Source: Bacillus sp. MYb209 | Lineage (GTDB): Bacteria > Bacillota > Bacilli > Bacillales > Bacillaceae_G | DNA: 64,000 nucleotides | Reading direction: 5' to 3' | Assembly: GCF_002975175.1 (NCBI RefSeq) | Contig: NZ_PCNZ01000001.1 | Coordinates: forward strand, 186,001 to 250,000 | Shown here: piece by piece, positions 17,495-25,923 of the stretch | Numbering within the stretch: the first letter of the stretch is position 1 | How the letters are laid out: each line of letters begins with the position of its first letter | Made by a program: the position numbers and the translations under genes | The notes under the pieces: generated by a model | Database searches by the model: none | What the model was told of the DNA's origin: nothing | What the model saw: only the letters and a program-made list of their open reading frames with translations

Positions 17495-18127
17495 TTATAT
17501 GAACAACTGTAAAGCTTTGTATGCAAAATGGATAGAATATCCTACTAAAATAATACCTGCTCCGGCTGTAATATAGCCAAGTGCTTTTTTCTTTAATAAA
17601 GTTCTTCCAAAATGTACAGAAAAGGCAATATTTAAATTCCACAAAATAATACCAACAATAATGCAAAGACTGTACAAAAAAGCTTCTTGTTTCGTTACCT
17701 TTGTAAGCAACGAGCTAAGTGTACTTCCGTATATGCCAAACCAAAAAACGAGATTTAATGGATTGGATATCGCAATTAGAAATCCTGCCATAAAAGATTG
17801 TTTAAGTCCACCTATCTCTTCTTGTTTATATTCCATATTAGAGTGAGAAATTCCTTGTTTTACACTTTGAAACCCTAAATAAAACAACAAGAAAAAACCA
17901 GCGCAATACATAAAAGCTTGTACATATGTATACATAAACACAGAAGATAAACCGAAATAAATAAGCAGCATAAACAAAATATCAGCAGTCATTCCTCCGA
18001 TTCCAACAATCCACGCATGCCAAAATCCACGTTCAATTCCCCGTTTTAACATTTCAATATTAATCGGACCTACAGGTGCAGCTAATGAAATACCTAATAC
18101 TATTTGTTGTATAATTGCTCCAAACAT
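17495..18127 (-). CDS. LysE family amino acid exporter
   Basis: The product has 210 residues from the ATG at 18127 after AAAGGA, the usual LysE length. It opens with MFGAIIQQIVLGISLAAPVG followed by PINIEMLKRG, the conserved helix-1 signature, and has about six membrane helices. A second hallmark is FLIAISNPLNLVFWFGIYGS. Members export amino acids or related metabolites. The substrate is unknown. Confidence 0.88.
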   Translation of the reverse strand: MFGAIIQQIVLGISLAAPVGPINIEMLKRGIERGFWHAWIVGIGGMTADILFMLLIYFGLSSVFMYTYVQAFMYCAGFFLLFYLGFQSVKQGISHSNMEYKQEEIGGLKQSFMAGFLIAISNPLNLVFWFGIYGSTLSSLLTKVTKQEAFLYSLCIIVGIILWNLNIAFSVHFGRTLLKKKALGYITAGAGIILVGYSIHFAYKALQLFI

Positions 18128-18243
18128 CGCTCTATCCTTTCTACTTCTTTTACTATTAAGTAATGATGCAAATATAGAAAACAGACTAGCCTTCATAAAA
18201 ATTATTCACTAATACAATACCCTTTTTTATCCAAAATATGCAA

Positions 18244-18268
18244 AAGAGCCATCCAGTTGATGGCTCTT
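18244..18268 (-). terminator. Terminator of the YqcI/YcgG gene
   Basis: Stem AAGAGCCATC / GATGGCTCTT with a five-base loop; TTTTGC follows on the minus strand. Confidence 0.8.
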
Positions 18269-18995
18269 ATTTCTCTACTCTATGATGAAAAGGACATTTA
18301 CCTTTAATCGGCTCAATATCATCCCCTATGAAATATTGTTTCCATTCACGATGATTAGGATCGCCGTAGTGACTAATGTTAGGGTGCTTCGGCAACTGAT
18401 CCCACTTTTCAACTCGTTCACGGACCATTTGTCTTGAATACGACCCTTTAGGACGATCTCCTTCTAATCCATCGAAAATAGTTCGTGGCTGGAATCCAAT
18501 AACGAGAGAATTTCCTAAATGCCTAGTTTTTCTCTGTTTATAAGCTGGCGCATTCCCAAATGCAAATATTGGTTCACCACCAAATGAAAATTCCCATAAA
18601 TGATGGTCAGGGTCTGCTGGAATTTGCTTCGGCCATGTTTGGTTATCATTTTCATGTAAATACTGTAGTACTTTCCAAAAGTAATCACGGTAATATTCCA
18701 ATGATTTTTCTTCACATTCTGGTTCCACAAAAAGAAAAAAGCCCCTTCTTACAATCGGCCGCTCTTTCATTAGCTCCAAAAAAGTTAACATTGTATTGGG
18801 CAAATGACTCCAATCATTATGAGAGAGAAATGAATAACGAAGTTCATTCTTCTTCAATGCTGTTAAACCGAAATAACACGGGAAGGTTGGTTCTAACACG
18901 ACACTCGAAAAATCATGAAATTCTTTTGCAACCCAATTCGGTATGTCGACTCTATTTTTCATCCCTTCATTATCTAATAAATAAGACTCATCCAT
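18267..18995 (-). CDS. YqcI/YcgG family protein
   Basis: The 242-residue soluble protein contains FPCYFGLTALKKNELRYSFL, FGNAPAYKQRKTRHLGNSLV, GFQPRTIFDGLEGDRPKG and the C-terminal FIGDDIEPIKGKCPFHH, features of the YqcI/YcgG family. GAGGTGAAAG precedes the ATG. The conserved CPF-H motif and heme-like chemistry suggested for distant relatives are unproven here. It is a single gene. Confidence 0.8.
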   Translation of the reverse strand: MDESYLLDNEGMKNRVDIPNWVAKEFHDFSSVVLEPTFPCYFGLTALKKNELRYSFLSHNDWSHLPNTMLTFLELMKERPIVRRGFFLFVEPECEEKSLEYYRDYFWKVLQYLHENDNQTWPKQIPADPDHHLWEFSFGGEPIFAFGNAPAYKQRKTRHLGNSLVIGFQPRTIFDGLEGDRPKGSYSRQMVRERVEKWDQLPKHPNISHYGDPNHREWKQYFIGDDIEPIKGKCPFHHRVEK

Positions 18996-19255
18996 TCTTT
19001 CACCTCATTATGTACAGCATTCACTTAAGAATATTACATACTCGGCTTGTCCTATACCTTTTTAAAAATTCGAGAAGAAATTAATTTAAAATGCGAAATT
19101 TTCAAAACACTCACTTGACTAAATTCTACCAATTCATGTATATTTAAATTAATCATTTAGCAGAATATTCGAGAATGTAGCATTTTTTATTTATATTATT
19201 TTTTAATGAATTTCACTAAATGAAAAAAGGAATCGTTTTTAGGAGGAATTGTGAC

Positions 19256-19453
19256 ATGCAAGGAAAAGTAAAATGGTTTAACAATGAAAAAGGTTTTGGA
19301 TTTATCGAAATGGAAGGCTCTGAAGATGTATTCGTACATTTCTCTGCTATTCAAAGCGACGGTTACAAAGCTTTAGAGGAAGGTCAAGAAGTATCTTTCG
19401 ACATTACTGAAGGAAACCGTGGACCTCAAGCTGCTAACGTAACAAAACTTTAA
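19256..19453 (+). CDS. cspD: Cold shock protein CspD
   Basis: The product has 65 residues from the ATG at 19256 behind AGGAGG. RNP1 (KGFGFIEM) and RNP2 (VFVHFSAI) RNA-binding motifs are intact. Cold-shock proteins melt mRNA structure and bind single-stranded nucleic acid in the cytoplasm. The gene order with ypzA, ypeQ and ypeP matches cspD in B. subtilis. The stretch 19000-19255 has no gene; it probably holds a long leader, as is common for csp mRNAs. Confidence 0.92.
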   Translation: MQGKVKWFNNEKGFGFIEMEGSEDVFVHFSAIQSDGYKALEEGQEVSFDITEGNRGPQAANVTKL

Positions 19454-19466
19454 TCCCACATATGAC

Positions 19467-19494
19467 AGGAGGTTACCTTACTTGGTAACCTCCT
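19467..19494 (+). terminator. Terminator of cspD
   Basis: Stem AGGAGGTTACC / GGTAACCTCCT followed by TTTGTTATT. Confidence 0.88.
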
Positions 19495-19572
19495 TTGTTA
19501 TTCCTTTGTATATTTCCGTTTTACAGAGCAAAAACTATGTGAAATGCACAAAATACAAAGGAGGCAATAACA

Positions 19573-19821
19573 ATGGGGTCACATGTAAATGATTTTGAAG
19601 AAGTAAAATTCCGTGTAGAAACTGCACAAAAAATGGTAGGTTCTGCAACAATTTCAATGGATCCAGACACATTAGAGCATGCCACTACTGCAGTAGAATC
19701 GGCTCGTTCTCAGCTTGAAATCATGAAATCCGTTGCAACGGATTTAGATGAGCCATTTCTAATGAATGAAGAAAAAAAATTAAGTAAGTGCGAGCATCAA
19801 TTACACGAAGCGAAGCACTAA
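19573..19821 (+). CDS. ypzA: DUF2564 family protein (YpzA)
   Basis: The 82-residue acidic helical protein has EEVKFRVETAQKMVGSATIS and TAVESARSQLEIMKSVATDL, typical of DUF2564. AAAGGAGG precedes the ATG. Position between cspD and ypeQ matches ypzA of B. subtilis. No function is established. Confidence 0.8.
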   Translation: MGSHVNDFEEVKFRVETAQKMVGSATISMDPDTLEHATTAVESARSQLEIMKSVATDLDEPFLMNEEKKLSKCEHQLHEAKH

Positions 19822-19854
19822 AAAACATCCAGAGAAAATTCTCTGGATGTTTTT
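19821..19854. terminator. Bidirectional terminator between ypzA and ypeQ
   Basis: Sixteen-base arms (AAAAACATCCAGAGAA and its complement) lie between convergent genes. Confidence 0.9.
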
Positions 19855-20031
19855 TTATGACAATTGCTCCCCATACTTTTTCAACTTCTCTCCAACCGTA
19901 CATTGCCGTATACAAAAAGAATGGGCATAGTATTTACTATGATTTTTCCGATTATGTTCCTGCAGGAAACACCCTCCGCAATACGTTTCTAATAAGTCAT
20001 TTACCTCTGTAATGAGTTGCTTCTTCTTCAC
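19855..20031 (-). CDS. ypeQ: Small zinc-finger protein YpeQ
   Basis: A 58-residue product starts at GTG 20031 with GAGAGGTG five bases upstream. It reads KKKQLITEVNDLLETYCGGC, continues FLQEHNRKNHSKYYAHSFC, then IRQC. The CxxC...H...CIxxC arrangement is that of the C2HCIx2C zinc-finger family. Its ribosome site overlaps the end of ypeP, so it is translated from the same mRNA. Role unknown; nucleic-acid binding alongside the RNase H-like YpeP is an inference. Confidence 0.82.
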   Translation of the reverse strand: MKKKQLITEVNDLLETYCGGCFLQEHNRKNHSKYYAHSFCIRQCTVGEKLKKYGEQLS

Positions 20032-20043
20032 GTGTGCACCTCT

Positions 20044-20703
20044 CTATTCGGTTATTTCTTTATGACTATCAATCGTCGTCCCTTCTAATGCTTGCGCTGC
20101 TAATTGATGTGCCTCTTTATTTTGCTTTCTAGATATCGGTTCACAAACAAGTTTTAATTTCATTTGCTTCGCTTTTTGTTCAATTTGGTCTAAGTAATGA
20201 TTTAAATTTTCATCATAGCAAGGCCATTCACCAGCTAATTGCTGCAGTACAACTTGAGAATCTCCACGAAGTGTAACTGCTTCATATTTAATTCCTAATT
20301 CCTCGAGTGTATTCATCCCGTATAATAATGCTGCGTACTCCGCTTCGTTATTATCATATATGCCTTCTATGTATGCATTGCGACGAACTCGATAATTTGT
20401 ATTTCCTTTTTTGTAGTATACACATATGCCAACCCCAGCTTCTTTCGTCTGCACATCATAACCACCATCAAAATAAACTTGAATTTCTTGAGGATCTTCC
20501 TCCACTTGCTTACTCAGTTTTTTCATTTCTTTTAATGACCATTCCGCGTCCATTTCATCGTAAAATAAAAGTTCTTTCACCCTACCTGTTTTCTCAAAAT
20601 CCTCCGCAAATTGAAGCACTTCTTCTATGTTCATATAATCTGTTGTTAATTCAGTTTGTAAACCACGCTTCGTTTTATACAACCAATGTATTTTATATTT
20701 CAT
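20044..20703 (-). CDS. ypeP: RNase HI-like protein YpeP
   Basis: The product has 219 residues from the ATG at 20703 after AAGGGGA. An N-terminal domain of about 70 residues (IHWLYKTKRGLQTELTTDYM) precedes an RNase H fold with YFDGGYD, NNEAEYAALLYG, LRGDSQVVLQQL and NKEAHQLAAQAL. The first three acidic residues are kept, but the fourth catalytic Asp is His in NKEAH. RNA:DNA hybrid cleavage is therefore uncertain. It is co-transcribed with ypeQ. A fully catalytic RNase H-like paralogue lies at 22636. Confidence 0.85.
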   Translation of the reverse strand: MKYKIHWLYKTKRGLQTELTTDYMNIEEVLQFAEDFEKTGRVKELLFYDEMDAEWSLKEMKKLSKQVEEDPQEIQVYFDGGYDVQTKEAGVGICVYYKKGNTNYRVRRNAYIEGIYDNNEAEYAALLYGMNTLEELGIKYEAVTLRGDSQVVLQQLAGEWPCYDENLNHYLDQIEQKAKQMKLKLVCEPISRKQNKEAHQLAAQALEGTTIDSHKEITE

Positions 20704-20792
20704 ACTAGATTCCCCTTTTATAAGACTTCTTATATTTATTTTATTATATTTTATCAAGAGTCACAGCATTATATTCAATATAATCACATACA

Positions 20793-20825
20793 AAAAGAGC
20801 CATCCTATATAAGGACGGCTCTTTC
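20793..20825 (-). terminator. Terminator of queT
   Basis: Imperfect stem AAGAGCCATCCT / AGGACGGCTCTT, with T-run on the minus strand. Confidence 0.75.
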
Positions 20826-20830
20826 ATCTA

Positions 20831-21316
20831 TTACATAAATCTTTCAAATTGTACTCGCTTATTAATCCAGTACATTACAGGCATACCAATTGCCATTACA
20901 ACAAATTCACCAACTGCACAAGTTAGCCATGTCAATAAAAATGGCAGATCAAACGCAAGATGAAGTTCAATTGCTATCATAAACATTGTAATTGTAAAAA
21001 TAACTGTATTAAAAATCATACGAGCCCAAACACCTTTAATGAAGCGCATAGAAATAATAGTTGCAAGTAGTGCAAGAATTGATTGCCCTACTCCAAATAC
21101 TAAATCATAAGCGATCATAGGTGAGAAAAAGAGATTCGTTAAAAATACACCTAATACAATCCCGTAAATTGCTTTCTTATTGAATACAACGAGATGATTA
21201 AACATCTCTGAAATACGAAACTGTACACTCGTAAAGCCAAATGGCTGAATAAGCATAGAAACAGCAATATATAATGCCGCTAAAATACCATTACCGACTA
21301 ATGTTCTTATATTCAT
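20831..21316 (-). CDS. queT: Queuosine precursor ECF transporter substrate-binding subunit QueT
   Basis: The 161-residue protein has about five membrane helices. It starts MNIRTLVGNGILAALYIAVS and has PFGFTSVQFRISEMFNHLVV, the QueT-family signature. QueT is the specificity (S) component that works with a shared ECF module to import preQ1/queuine precursors. The preQ1-I riboswitch directly upstream, whose tail contains the ribosome site, strongly supports this. Gene regulation is translational. Confidence 0.92.
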   Translation of the reverse strand: MNIRTLVGNGILAALYIAVSMLIQPFGFTSVQFRISEMFNHLVVFNKKAIYGIVLGVFLTNLFFSPMIAYDLVFGVGQSILALLATIISMRFIKGVWARMIFNTVIFTITMFMIAIELHLAFDLPFLLTWLTCAVGEFVVMAIGMPVMYWINKRVQFERFM

Positions 21317-21324
21317 GACAAAAT

Positions 21325-21363
21325 CTCCTTAGTTTTTTTACGTGGGATGGTTTCGAACCACGT
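21325..21363 (-). promoter_or_regulatory. preQ1-I riboswitch controlling queT
   Basis: On the minus strand the leader reads ACGTGG, loop TTCGAAACCATCC, then CCACGT-type strand and the A-rich tail AAAAAAACTAAGGAG. This is the compact preQ1 class I pseudoknot, in which the A-rich tail pairs into the loop. The Shine-Dalgarno GGAG is inside the aptamer tail, so ligand binding should block translation of queT. Confidence 0.9.
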
Positions 21364-21389
21364 TATTCGTTTTTAAGCAACAAGATTAT

Positions 21390-21418
21390 ATTTTACGCAA
21401 TAGGTGCTCTTTCGTCAA
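21390..21418 (-). promoter_or_regulatory. Sigma-A promoter of queT
   Basis: TTGACG (21413-21418) and TAAAAT (21390-21395) are spaced 17 bases apart, about 25 bases ahead of the aptamer. Confidence 0.7.
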
Positions 21419-21463
21419 TAGATTCCTATCATTTACTACCTTTTTTCTTTTAGACAACGTATA

Positions 21464-21560
21464 ATAAAGTGAAACTTTAATCAGCGGGGGTTTTGTCCAT
21501 CCCCCACTGATTATTAGCCCGCACCAATCGGGTTTTTACGGACAGTTAATACGGGATAAA
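21464..21560 (+). repeat. bcr1 element, 3'-half deleted
   Basis: An 87-base copy (21469-21555) lies between ATAAA repeats (21464-21468, 21556-21560). It keeps the first hairpin (GGGGG...CCCCCACTGATTATTAG) and the terminal ACGGG but lacks the ACTCCCACCT hairpin. It sits just ahead of the epimerase gene promoter region. Confidence 0.85.
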
Positions 21561-21590
21561 ACATATGAAAGATTTAGGAGGTTTCACTTC

Positions 21591-22463
21591 ATGACAGCAA
21601 CAATTCAAAATGAAAAAGTGATCGTTTCCATCTCTGACAAAGGTGCAGAATTACAAAGCGTTCGCTTAAAAGAAGACAATACAGAATATTTATGGCAAGG
21701 TGATTCTACTTATTGGGGACGTCGTGCACCAATCTTGTTTCCAATCGTCGGTCGATTAGTAGAAAATACATACTACGTAGAAGGTAAACCTTATTCATTA
21801 ACACAGCATGGTTTTGCCCGTGATCTTTCGTTCTCTGTTAAAGAACAAAGTGAAACAAAAATCACTTATGTCGTTACTAGTAATGAAGAGACGTTACAAA
21901 AATATCCATATGAATTTGAATTACTCGTTTCTTATGAAGTAGACGAACAAAATATACATGTTACATATGAAGTAAACAATCCTTCTTCAAAAGAGATGTT
22001 CTTTTCAATCGGAGCACATCCTGGATTCAACTGTCCTTTATTAGAAGGTGAATCATTTGCAGATTATCATCTATCATTTAACGGATCTGAACGTTTAGAA
22101 ACTAGCATATTAGAAGGTCCTTTTCTTTCAAATGAAAAGCAACTAATCGCTGAAAATACGAAAGAATTGCCACTTACATATGATTTGTTCAAAAATGACG
22201 CGCTTATTTTTGAACATATGAATACGAATGAAATTTCTATTCGCTCACATAAACATAATAAATTTGTAAAAGTAGCATTTGATGGGTTCCCATTTGTCGG
22301 CGTATGGACACCAGGAGATAACGCACCTTTCTTATGTATTGAACCTTGGTACGGAATTGCTGATGAAGTAAAGCAAACAAAAGATTTTAAAGAAAAAAAA
22401 GGAATTCAATCGTTACAAGCGAATGAAACATTTACATGTCGTTATAGCATTACAATTGGATAA
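21591..22463 (+). CDS. Aldose 1-epimerase family protein (LacX-like)
   Basis: The 290-residue beta-sandwich protein has YLWQGDSTYWGRRAPILFPI near residue 40, SIGAHPGFNCP near 140, and FVGVWTPGDNAPFLCIEPWYG near 245, which are the galactose mutarotase-like signatures (His in GAHPGF and Glu in CIEPW as the catalytic pair). AGGAGG precedes the ATG. Members interconvert sugar anomers or act on hexose-6-phosphates; the substrate is not known. The stop codon lies in the ATAAA duplication of a bcr1 copy. Confidence 0.87.
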   Translation: MTATIQNEKVIVSISDKGAELQSVRLKEDNTEYLWQGDSTYWGRRAPILFPIVGRLVENTYYVEGKPYSLTQHGFARDLSFSVKEQSETKITYVVTSNEETLQKYPYEFELLVSYEVDEQNIHVTYEVNNPSSKEMFFSIGAHPGFNCPLLEGESFADYHLSFNGSERLETSILEGPFLSNEKQLIAENTKELPLTYDLFKNDALIFEHMNTNEISIRSHKHNKFVKVAFDGFPFVGVWTPGDNAPFLCIEPWYGIADEVKQTKDFKEKKGIQSLQANETFTCRYSITIG

Positions 22464-22567
22464 AGTGAAACTTTAATCAGTGGGGGGGTGTTCATCCCCC
22501 ACTGATTATTAGCCCACACCAATCGGGCGTTTACGGGCAGTAAGACTCCCACAAATAGCGGGATAAG
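22460..22567 (+). repeat. bcr1 element abutting the epimerase stop codon
   Basis: A 98-base copy (22465-22562) is flanked by ATAAA (22460-22464) and ATAAG (22563-22567, one substitution). The TAA stop of the epimerase gene is part of the target duplication, so insertion left the protein unchanged. Confidence 0.83.
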
Positions 22568-22572
22568 TACTC

Positions 22573-22610
22573 TATCCCCTACTTCTAAAAAAATTTTCAA
22601 GTAGGGGATA
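22573..22610 (+). other. Hairpin upstream of the RNase HI-like gene
   Basis: Perfect arms TATCCCCTACTT (22573-22584) and AAGTAGGGGATA (22599-22610) around an AT-rich loop. It lacks a T-run, so it is an mRNA stabiliser or weak terminator rather than a clear one. Confidence 0.5.
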
Positions 22611-22635
22611 ACCTTATAACTGGAGGTTTCTCATT

Positions 22636-23022
22636 TTGATTGAAGTATATATCGATGGTGCATCAAAAGGAAATCCTGGACCTTCTGGTGCCGGGGTTTT
22701 TATTAAAGGGGTACAGCCACCTGTACAATTGTCATTACCACTTGGGACAATGTCAAACCATGAAGCAGAATACCACGCTTTACTTGCAGCATTAAAGTAT
22801 TGCGCAGCGCATAATTATAGCATTGTATCTTTTCGTACAGATTCTCAACTTGTTGAGCGGGCTGTTGAAAAAGAATACGCAAAAAATAAAATGTTTGCAC
22901 CGCTTCTAGAAGAAGCACTGCAGTACATAAAAAATTTCGATCTCTTTTTTATTAAGTGGATTCCAAGTAGTCAAAATAAAGTCGCTGATGAATTAGCTAG
23001 AAAAGCTATTTCACAAAATTAA
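22636..23022 (+). CDS. ypdQ: RNase HI family protein (YpdQ-like)
   Basis: A 128-residue RNase H domain starts at TTG 22636, nine bases after GGAGG. The four catalytic acids are all seen: YIDGASKGNPG, NHEAEYHALL, RTDSQLVERA and NKVADELARKA. This is the short archaeal-type RNase HI that cleaves RNA in RNA:DNA hybrids. It is followed seven bases later by a DMT transporter gene. Position matches ypdQ of B. subtilis. Confidence 0.88.
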   Translation: MIEVYIDGASKGNPGPSGAGVFIKGVQPPVQLSLPLGTMSNHEAEYHALLAALKYCAAHNYSIVSFRTDSQLVERAVEKEYAKNKMFAPLLEEALQYIKNFDLFFIKWIPSSQNKVADELARKAISQN

Positions 23023-23035
23023 CGGGGGTATGAGT

Positions 23036-23941
23036 GTGAAAAAAGGGTGGATTGCTCCTCTCGCATTATTATTCGTCTCTTTTATTTGGGGAGCTACGTT
23101 TGTTGTCGTTCAAAATGCTATGTCTTTTATTGGACCATTTACTTTTAATGCTATTCGCTTTTTATTCGCTGGAATTATTTTATTATTCGTTCAAATGATT
23201 TTCTCACAAAAAACTTCAAAACAAGATATAAAACAGAGTAGTCTCGCTGGATTGATTGTTGGATTCTTTTTATGTATTGGCTATTTATTACAAACATTCG
23301 GCTTACTTTATACAACCTCTTCAAAAGCTGGTTTCTTAACAGGGCTTAGTATCATTATGGTCCCAATCTTGTCTTTTATCTTTTTAAAACAGCGAGCTAC
23401 AATTTTCATTGCACTTGGTATTACTGTAGCAACAGCAGGTTTATATTTATTAACAGCTGGTGATTATTTTCAATTAAACATTGGAGATATACTCGTTCTC
23501 GGTTGCGCTGTCGCTTTCGCTGCCCATATTCTTATTAACGGTTTCTTTTCTAAGAAAATATCACCTTTATTACTAAGCACTTCTCAAGTATTAGCTGTCG
23601 GTATATTTTCTTCTATTTGCGCTTTTTTGTTTGAAGATTGGGGAAAATTACTTTCAGTATCACTATGGACAAATCATTCCTTTTTATTCGCTCTATTTCT
23701 AACTTCCCTGTTTGCGACATCAATTGCCTTTTTCATTCAAACATCTGCACAAAAACACACTTCTCCAACGAGAGTAGCCATTATTTTCGCAATGGAGCCT
23801 GTTTTTGCAGCATTAACAGGCGTTCTAGTAGCAAATGAACAGCTTTCTATTTCTGCTGTTATTGGATGTCTATGTATTTTCCTAGGTATGATTTTTGTTG
23901 AATTACCTTCAAAAACAAAAAAAGAAGCGCGGGCTGCGTGA
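23036..23941 (+). CDS. DMT superfamily (EamA) transporter
   Basis: The likely start is GTG at 23036, seven bases after GGGGG; the ATG at 23030 overlaps that site. About 301 residues form ten membrane helices in two EamA repeats (LLFVSFIWGATFVVVQNAM; ILVLGCAVAFAAHILINGFF). TSSKAGFLTGLSIIMVPILS is a typical loop-helix. Family members export amino acids or other metabolites. It is in an operon with ypdQ. Confidence 0.87.
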   Translation: MKKGWIAPLALLFVSFIWGATFVVVQNAMSFIGPFTFNAIRFLFAGIILLFVQMIFSQKTSKQDIKQSSLAGLIVGFFLCIGYLLQTFGLLYTTSSKAGFLTGLSIIMVPILSFIFLKQRATIFIALGITVATAGLYLLTAGDYFQLNIGDILVLGCAVAFAAHILINGFFSKKISPLLLSTSQVLAVGIFSSICAFLFEDWGKLLSVSLWTNHSFLFALFLTSLFATSIAFFIQTSAQKHTSPTRVAIIFAMEPVFAALTGVLVANEQLSISAVIGCLCIFLGMIFVELPSKTKKEARAA

Positions 23942-23943
23942 AG

Positions 23944-24204
23944 TTACGCTTGTAACTTCCGCATAAAAGCCTTAGCGCTTTTTTTATCTGTAATTTCTTC
24001 TTCTTTCAATCGTTCTAATAACGCAACAAAATAACTGCCATCAAACTGTAACTGATGTTTAATCGTCGCTTCTATTGCTGCGTTCACAATTCCATCAGAT
24101 GCACCAGTATATCCTTGTCCAAACATAATAAACCCGTGTGCTTCCTCTGATAATTTAAATCCTTTCGTATGTAAGAATGAAAGATAATCTTCTACTGTTT
24201 GCAT
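23944..24204 (-). CDS. Conserved small protein, DUF6123-like
   Basis: The 86-residue protein begins MQTVEDYLSFLHTKGFKLSE and contains MFGQGYTGASDGIVNAAIEA. It has no membrane segment. The sequence style resembles the Bacillaceae DUF6123 family of unknown function, but I cannot confirm this. A short hairpin (23940-23959, GAAGTTAC/GTAACTTC) separates it from the convergent DMT gene. Confidence 0.6.
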   Translation of the reverse strand: MQTVEDYLSFLHTKGFKLSEEAHGFIMFGQGYTGASDGIVNAAIEATIKHQLQFDGSYFVALLERLKEEEITDKKSAKAFMRKLQA

Positions 24205-24386
24205 GATATTCCCACCTACTCAAAAATTCTCCACTTCCTATCATACATGTTTTTATACTCTATGAGAATGAAATTTCTTTGACAACTTTGTAAATCGCTC
24301 GTCTACTTCACTAATGATAGAGGATTCTCATACACTATTACGGAATATATAAAGTGAAAATTATTCTGTATTAAAGGGGAGAAACA

Positions 24387-24947
24387 ATGAAACAAGCTCT
24401 ATTAATTATTGATGCTCAACAAGAACTAATTGATGGAAATGAACAAGAAAATGAAGTTTTCCGTAAAACCGAGCTATTAGCTACACTAAATATCGCTGTA
24501 CAGCAAGCAATTGATTCAAATGCCCTTATTGTTTTCGTAAGAGATACTGATGTTGCTTCTGGTAAAGGGGAAGGATTTGAAGTACATAAGCAAATTAACA
24601 TCCCTCAATCTGCAATCCTTATTAATAAAGCCGCAACAAATTCATTCTATGGTACTTCTTTACTTGAACTTTTAAAAGAAGAGAAGATTAATCATCTCGT
24701 TATAGGTGGATGTAAAACAGAACATTGCATTGACACCGCTGTTAGAACAGCTACTGTACAAGGTTTTGATGTTACATTAATTAAAAATGGCCATTCAACA
24801 ACTGATTCTAACGTATTGTCTGCGCAGCAAATTATCTCTCACCATAATAAAACTTTACATGGTCATTATAACGTTGATCATTTTTCTATGGTGAGAGATA
24901 TCGAGGAAGATCTCTTTCAACCGACTCATGACCAATATCGTGATTAA
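24387..24947 (+). CDS. Isochorismatase-family cysteine hydrolase
   Basis: The 186-residue protein has the catalytic triad pattern of the family: Asp9 in LLIIDAQQE, Lys81 in LINKAATNSFYGT and Cys114 in GGCKTEHCIDTAVR. AAAGGGGAG lies before the ATG. Members include nicotinamidases and ureidosuccinate or isochorismate hydrolases; the substrate cannot be assigned. It is a single gene with its own terminator. Confidence 0.88.
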   Translation: MKQALLIIDAQQELIDGNEQENEVFRKTELLATLNIAVQQAIDSNALIVFVRDTDVASGKGEGFEVHKQINIPQSAILINKAATNSFYGTSLLELLKEEKINHLVIGGCKTEHCIDTAVRTATVQGFDVTLIKNGHSTTDSNVLSAQQIISHHNKTLHGHYNVDHFSMVRDIEEDLFQPTHDQYRD

Positions 24948-24956
24948 ATTAACTAT

Positions 24957-24991
24957 AAAAAAGAATCCTTTTCACGAAAGGATTCTTTTTT
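24957..24991. terminator. Bidirectional terminator
   Basis: Arms AAAAGAATCCTTT and AAAGGATTCTTTT with a CACG-type loop between convergent genes. Confidence 0.88.
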
Positions 24992-25838
24992 ATCCAAAAA
25001 TTTGTGCCGCAATACTATAGAGCCCATTATTCCTTTTTAATAATTGATCACTATTTTTCATCATTATTGGCGGTTTATTAACCTTTTGAAAACCAGTAAT
25101 CTCTAATTCTTGCATGAAATCTTTCTTTCCTTCTGGTACATCAATTCTTAATTTTCCATTATGCCCTTTTGCTAAAGAATGTACAATTTCCATTGCCATT
25201 GTGTCATTTTTAGCAACGACTGGTCCTATTATTTTATTTTCTGGCGTTTGTATACTCATTCCATAGCCTAATATATTTTGTTTTGTATCCCTTATAAGGA
25301 TACATTGTTCACTTTGCATAATTCTGCGCTTTAAAAACCCTTTTCGACTTGTCCCAAATGCATCTTCATCTATTTTTATTATTTTTTCTAAATCACACTC
25401 TTCATAATTCAAGATATACTCTTCATTTCCTACACATTTATAATTCGCATTATACGAGTTGCATATGTATTTAGAAACATAGCTCACAACCCTAAATCCT
25501 AATTTTTCATATAAAGGCTTCCCCTCATCCGTAGCAATAAGCATAATTGGAGTTTGAGATGATACAATCTTCATACATGAATCCGTTATCGCCTTTCCAA
25601 TCCCTCTCCCTTTATAATCTGGATGTACAATCACCATTCCGATAGACGCTAATGTCTCCCCATATAATATAATTGCTGCACTAGCGATTACTTCTCCCTT
25701 TTCATTCCGCATGCCATATACGATACCTGAACTTAAAATGGTGTTGATTTCCCCTAAACTATAATCCCAGCCTATCCTTTCCGATAGACTAATAAGACAT
25801 GATATATTATTTTCTCCAAGCCTCTCTACTACATTCAC
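24990..25838 (-). CDS. GNAT acetyltransferase with second (Acetyltransf_18-like) domain
   Basis: The 282-residue protein starts at GTG 25838, seven bases after AAGGGGGAG. The N-terminal GNAT domain shows the acetyl-CoA loop VHPDYKGRGIGKAITDSCM near residue 72-90. The C-terminal part (ILGYGMSIQTPENKIIGPVV) resembles the YitH/HolE-type second domain. Such tandem GNATs acetylate small molecules or proteins; the target is unknown. Confidence 0.83.
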   Translation of the reverse strand: MNVVERLGENNISCLISLSERIGWDYSLGEINTILSSGIVYGMRNEKGEVIASAAIILYGETLASIGMVIVHPDYKGRGIGKAITDSCMKIVSSQTPIMLIATDEGKPLYEKLGFRVVSYVSKYICNSYNANYKCVGNEEYILNYEECDLEKIIKIDEDAFGTSRKGFLKRRIMQSEQCILIRDTKQNILGYGMSIQTPENKIIGPVVAKNDTMAMEIVHSLAKGHNGKLRIDVPEGKKDFMQELEITGFQKVNKPPIMMKNSDQLLKRNNGLYSIAAQIFG

Positions 25839-25875
25839 ACAGTAGCTCCCCCTTCTTTGTCCCTTCTCACTACAC

Positions 25876-25910
25876 TATAACACCCCTTCACTTTGTGAAG
25901 GGGTGTTATA
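25876..25910 (-). terminator. Strong hairpin after the fbpB-like gene
   Basis: Sixteen-base perfect arms (TATAACACCCCTTCAC and complement) with a three-base loop; no clear T-run follows, so termination is likely but not certain. Confidence 0.6.
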
Positions 25911-25923
25911 AATCAATCTTCAT

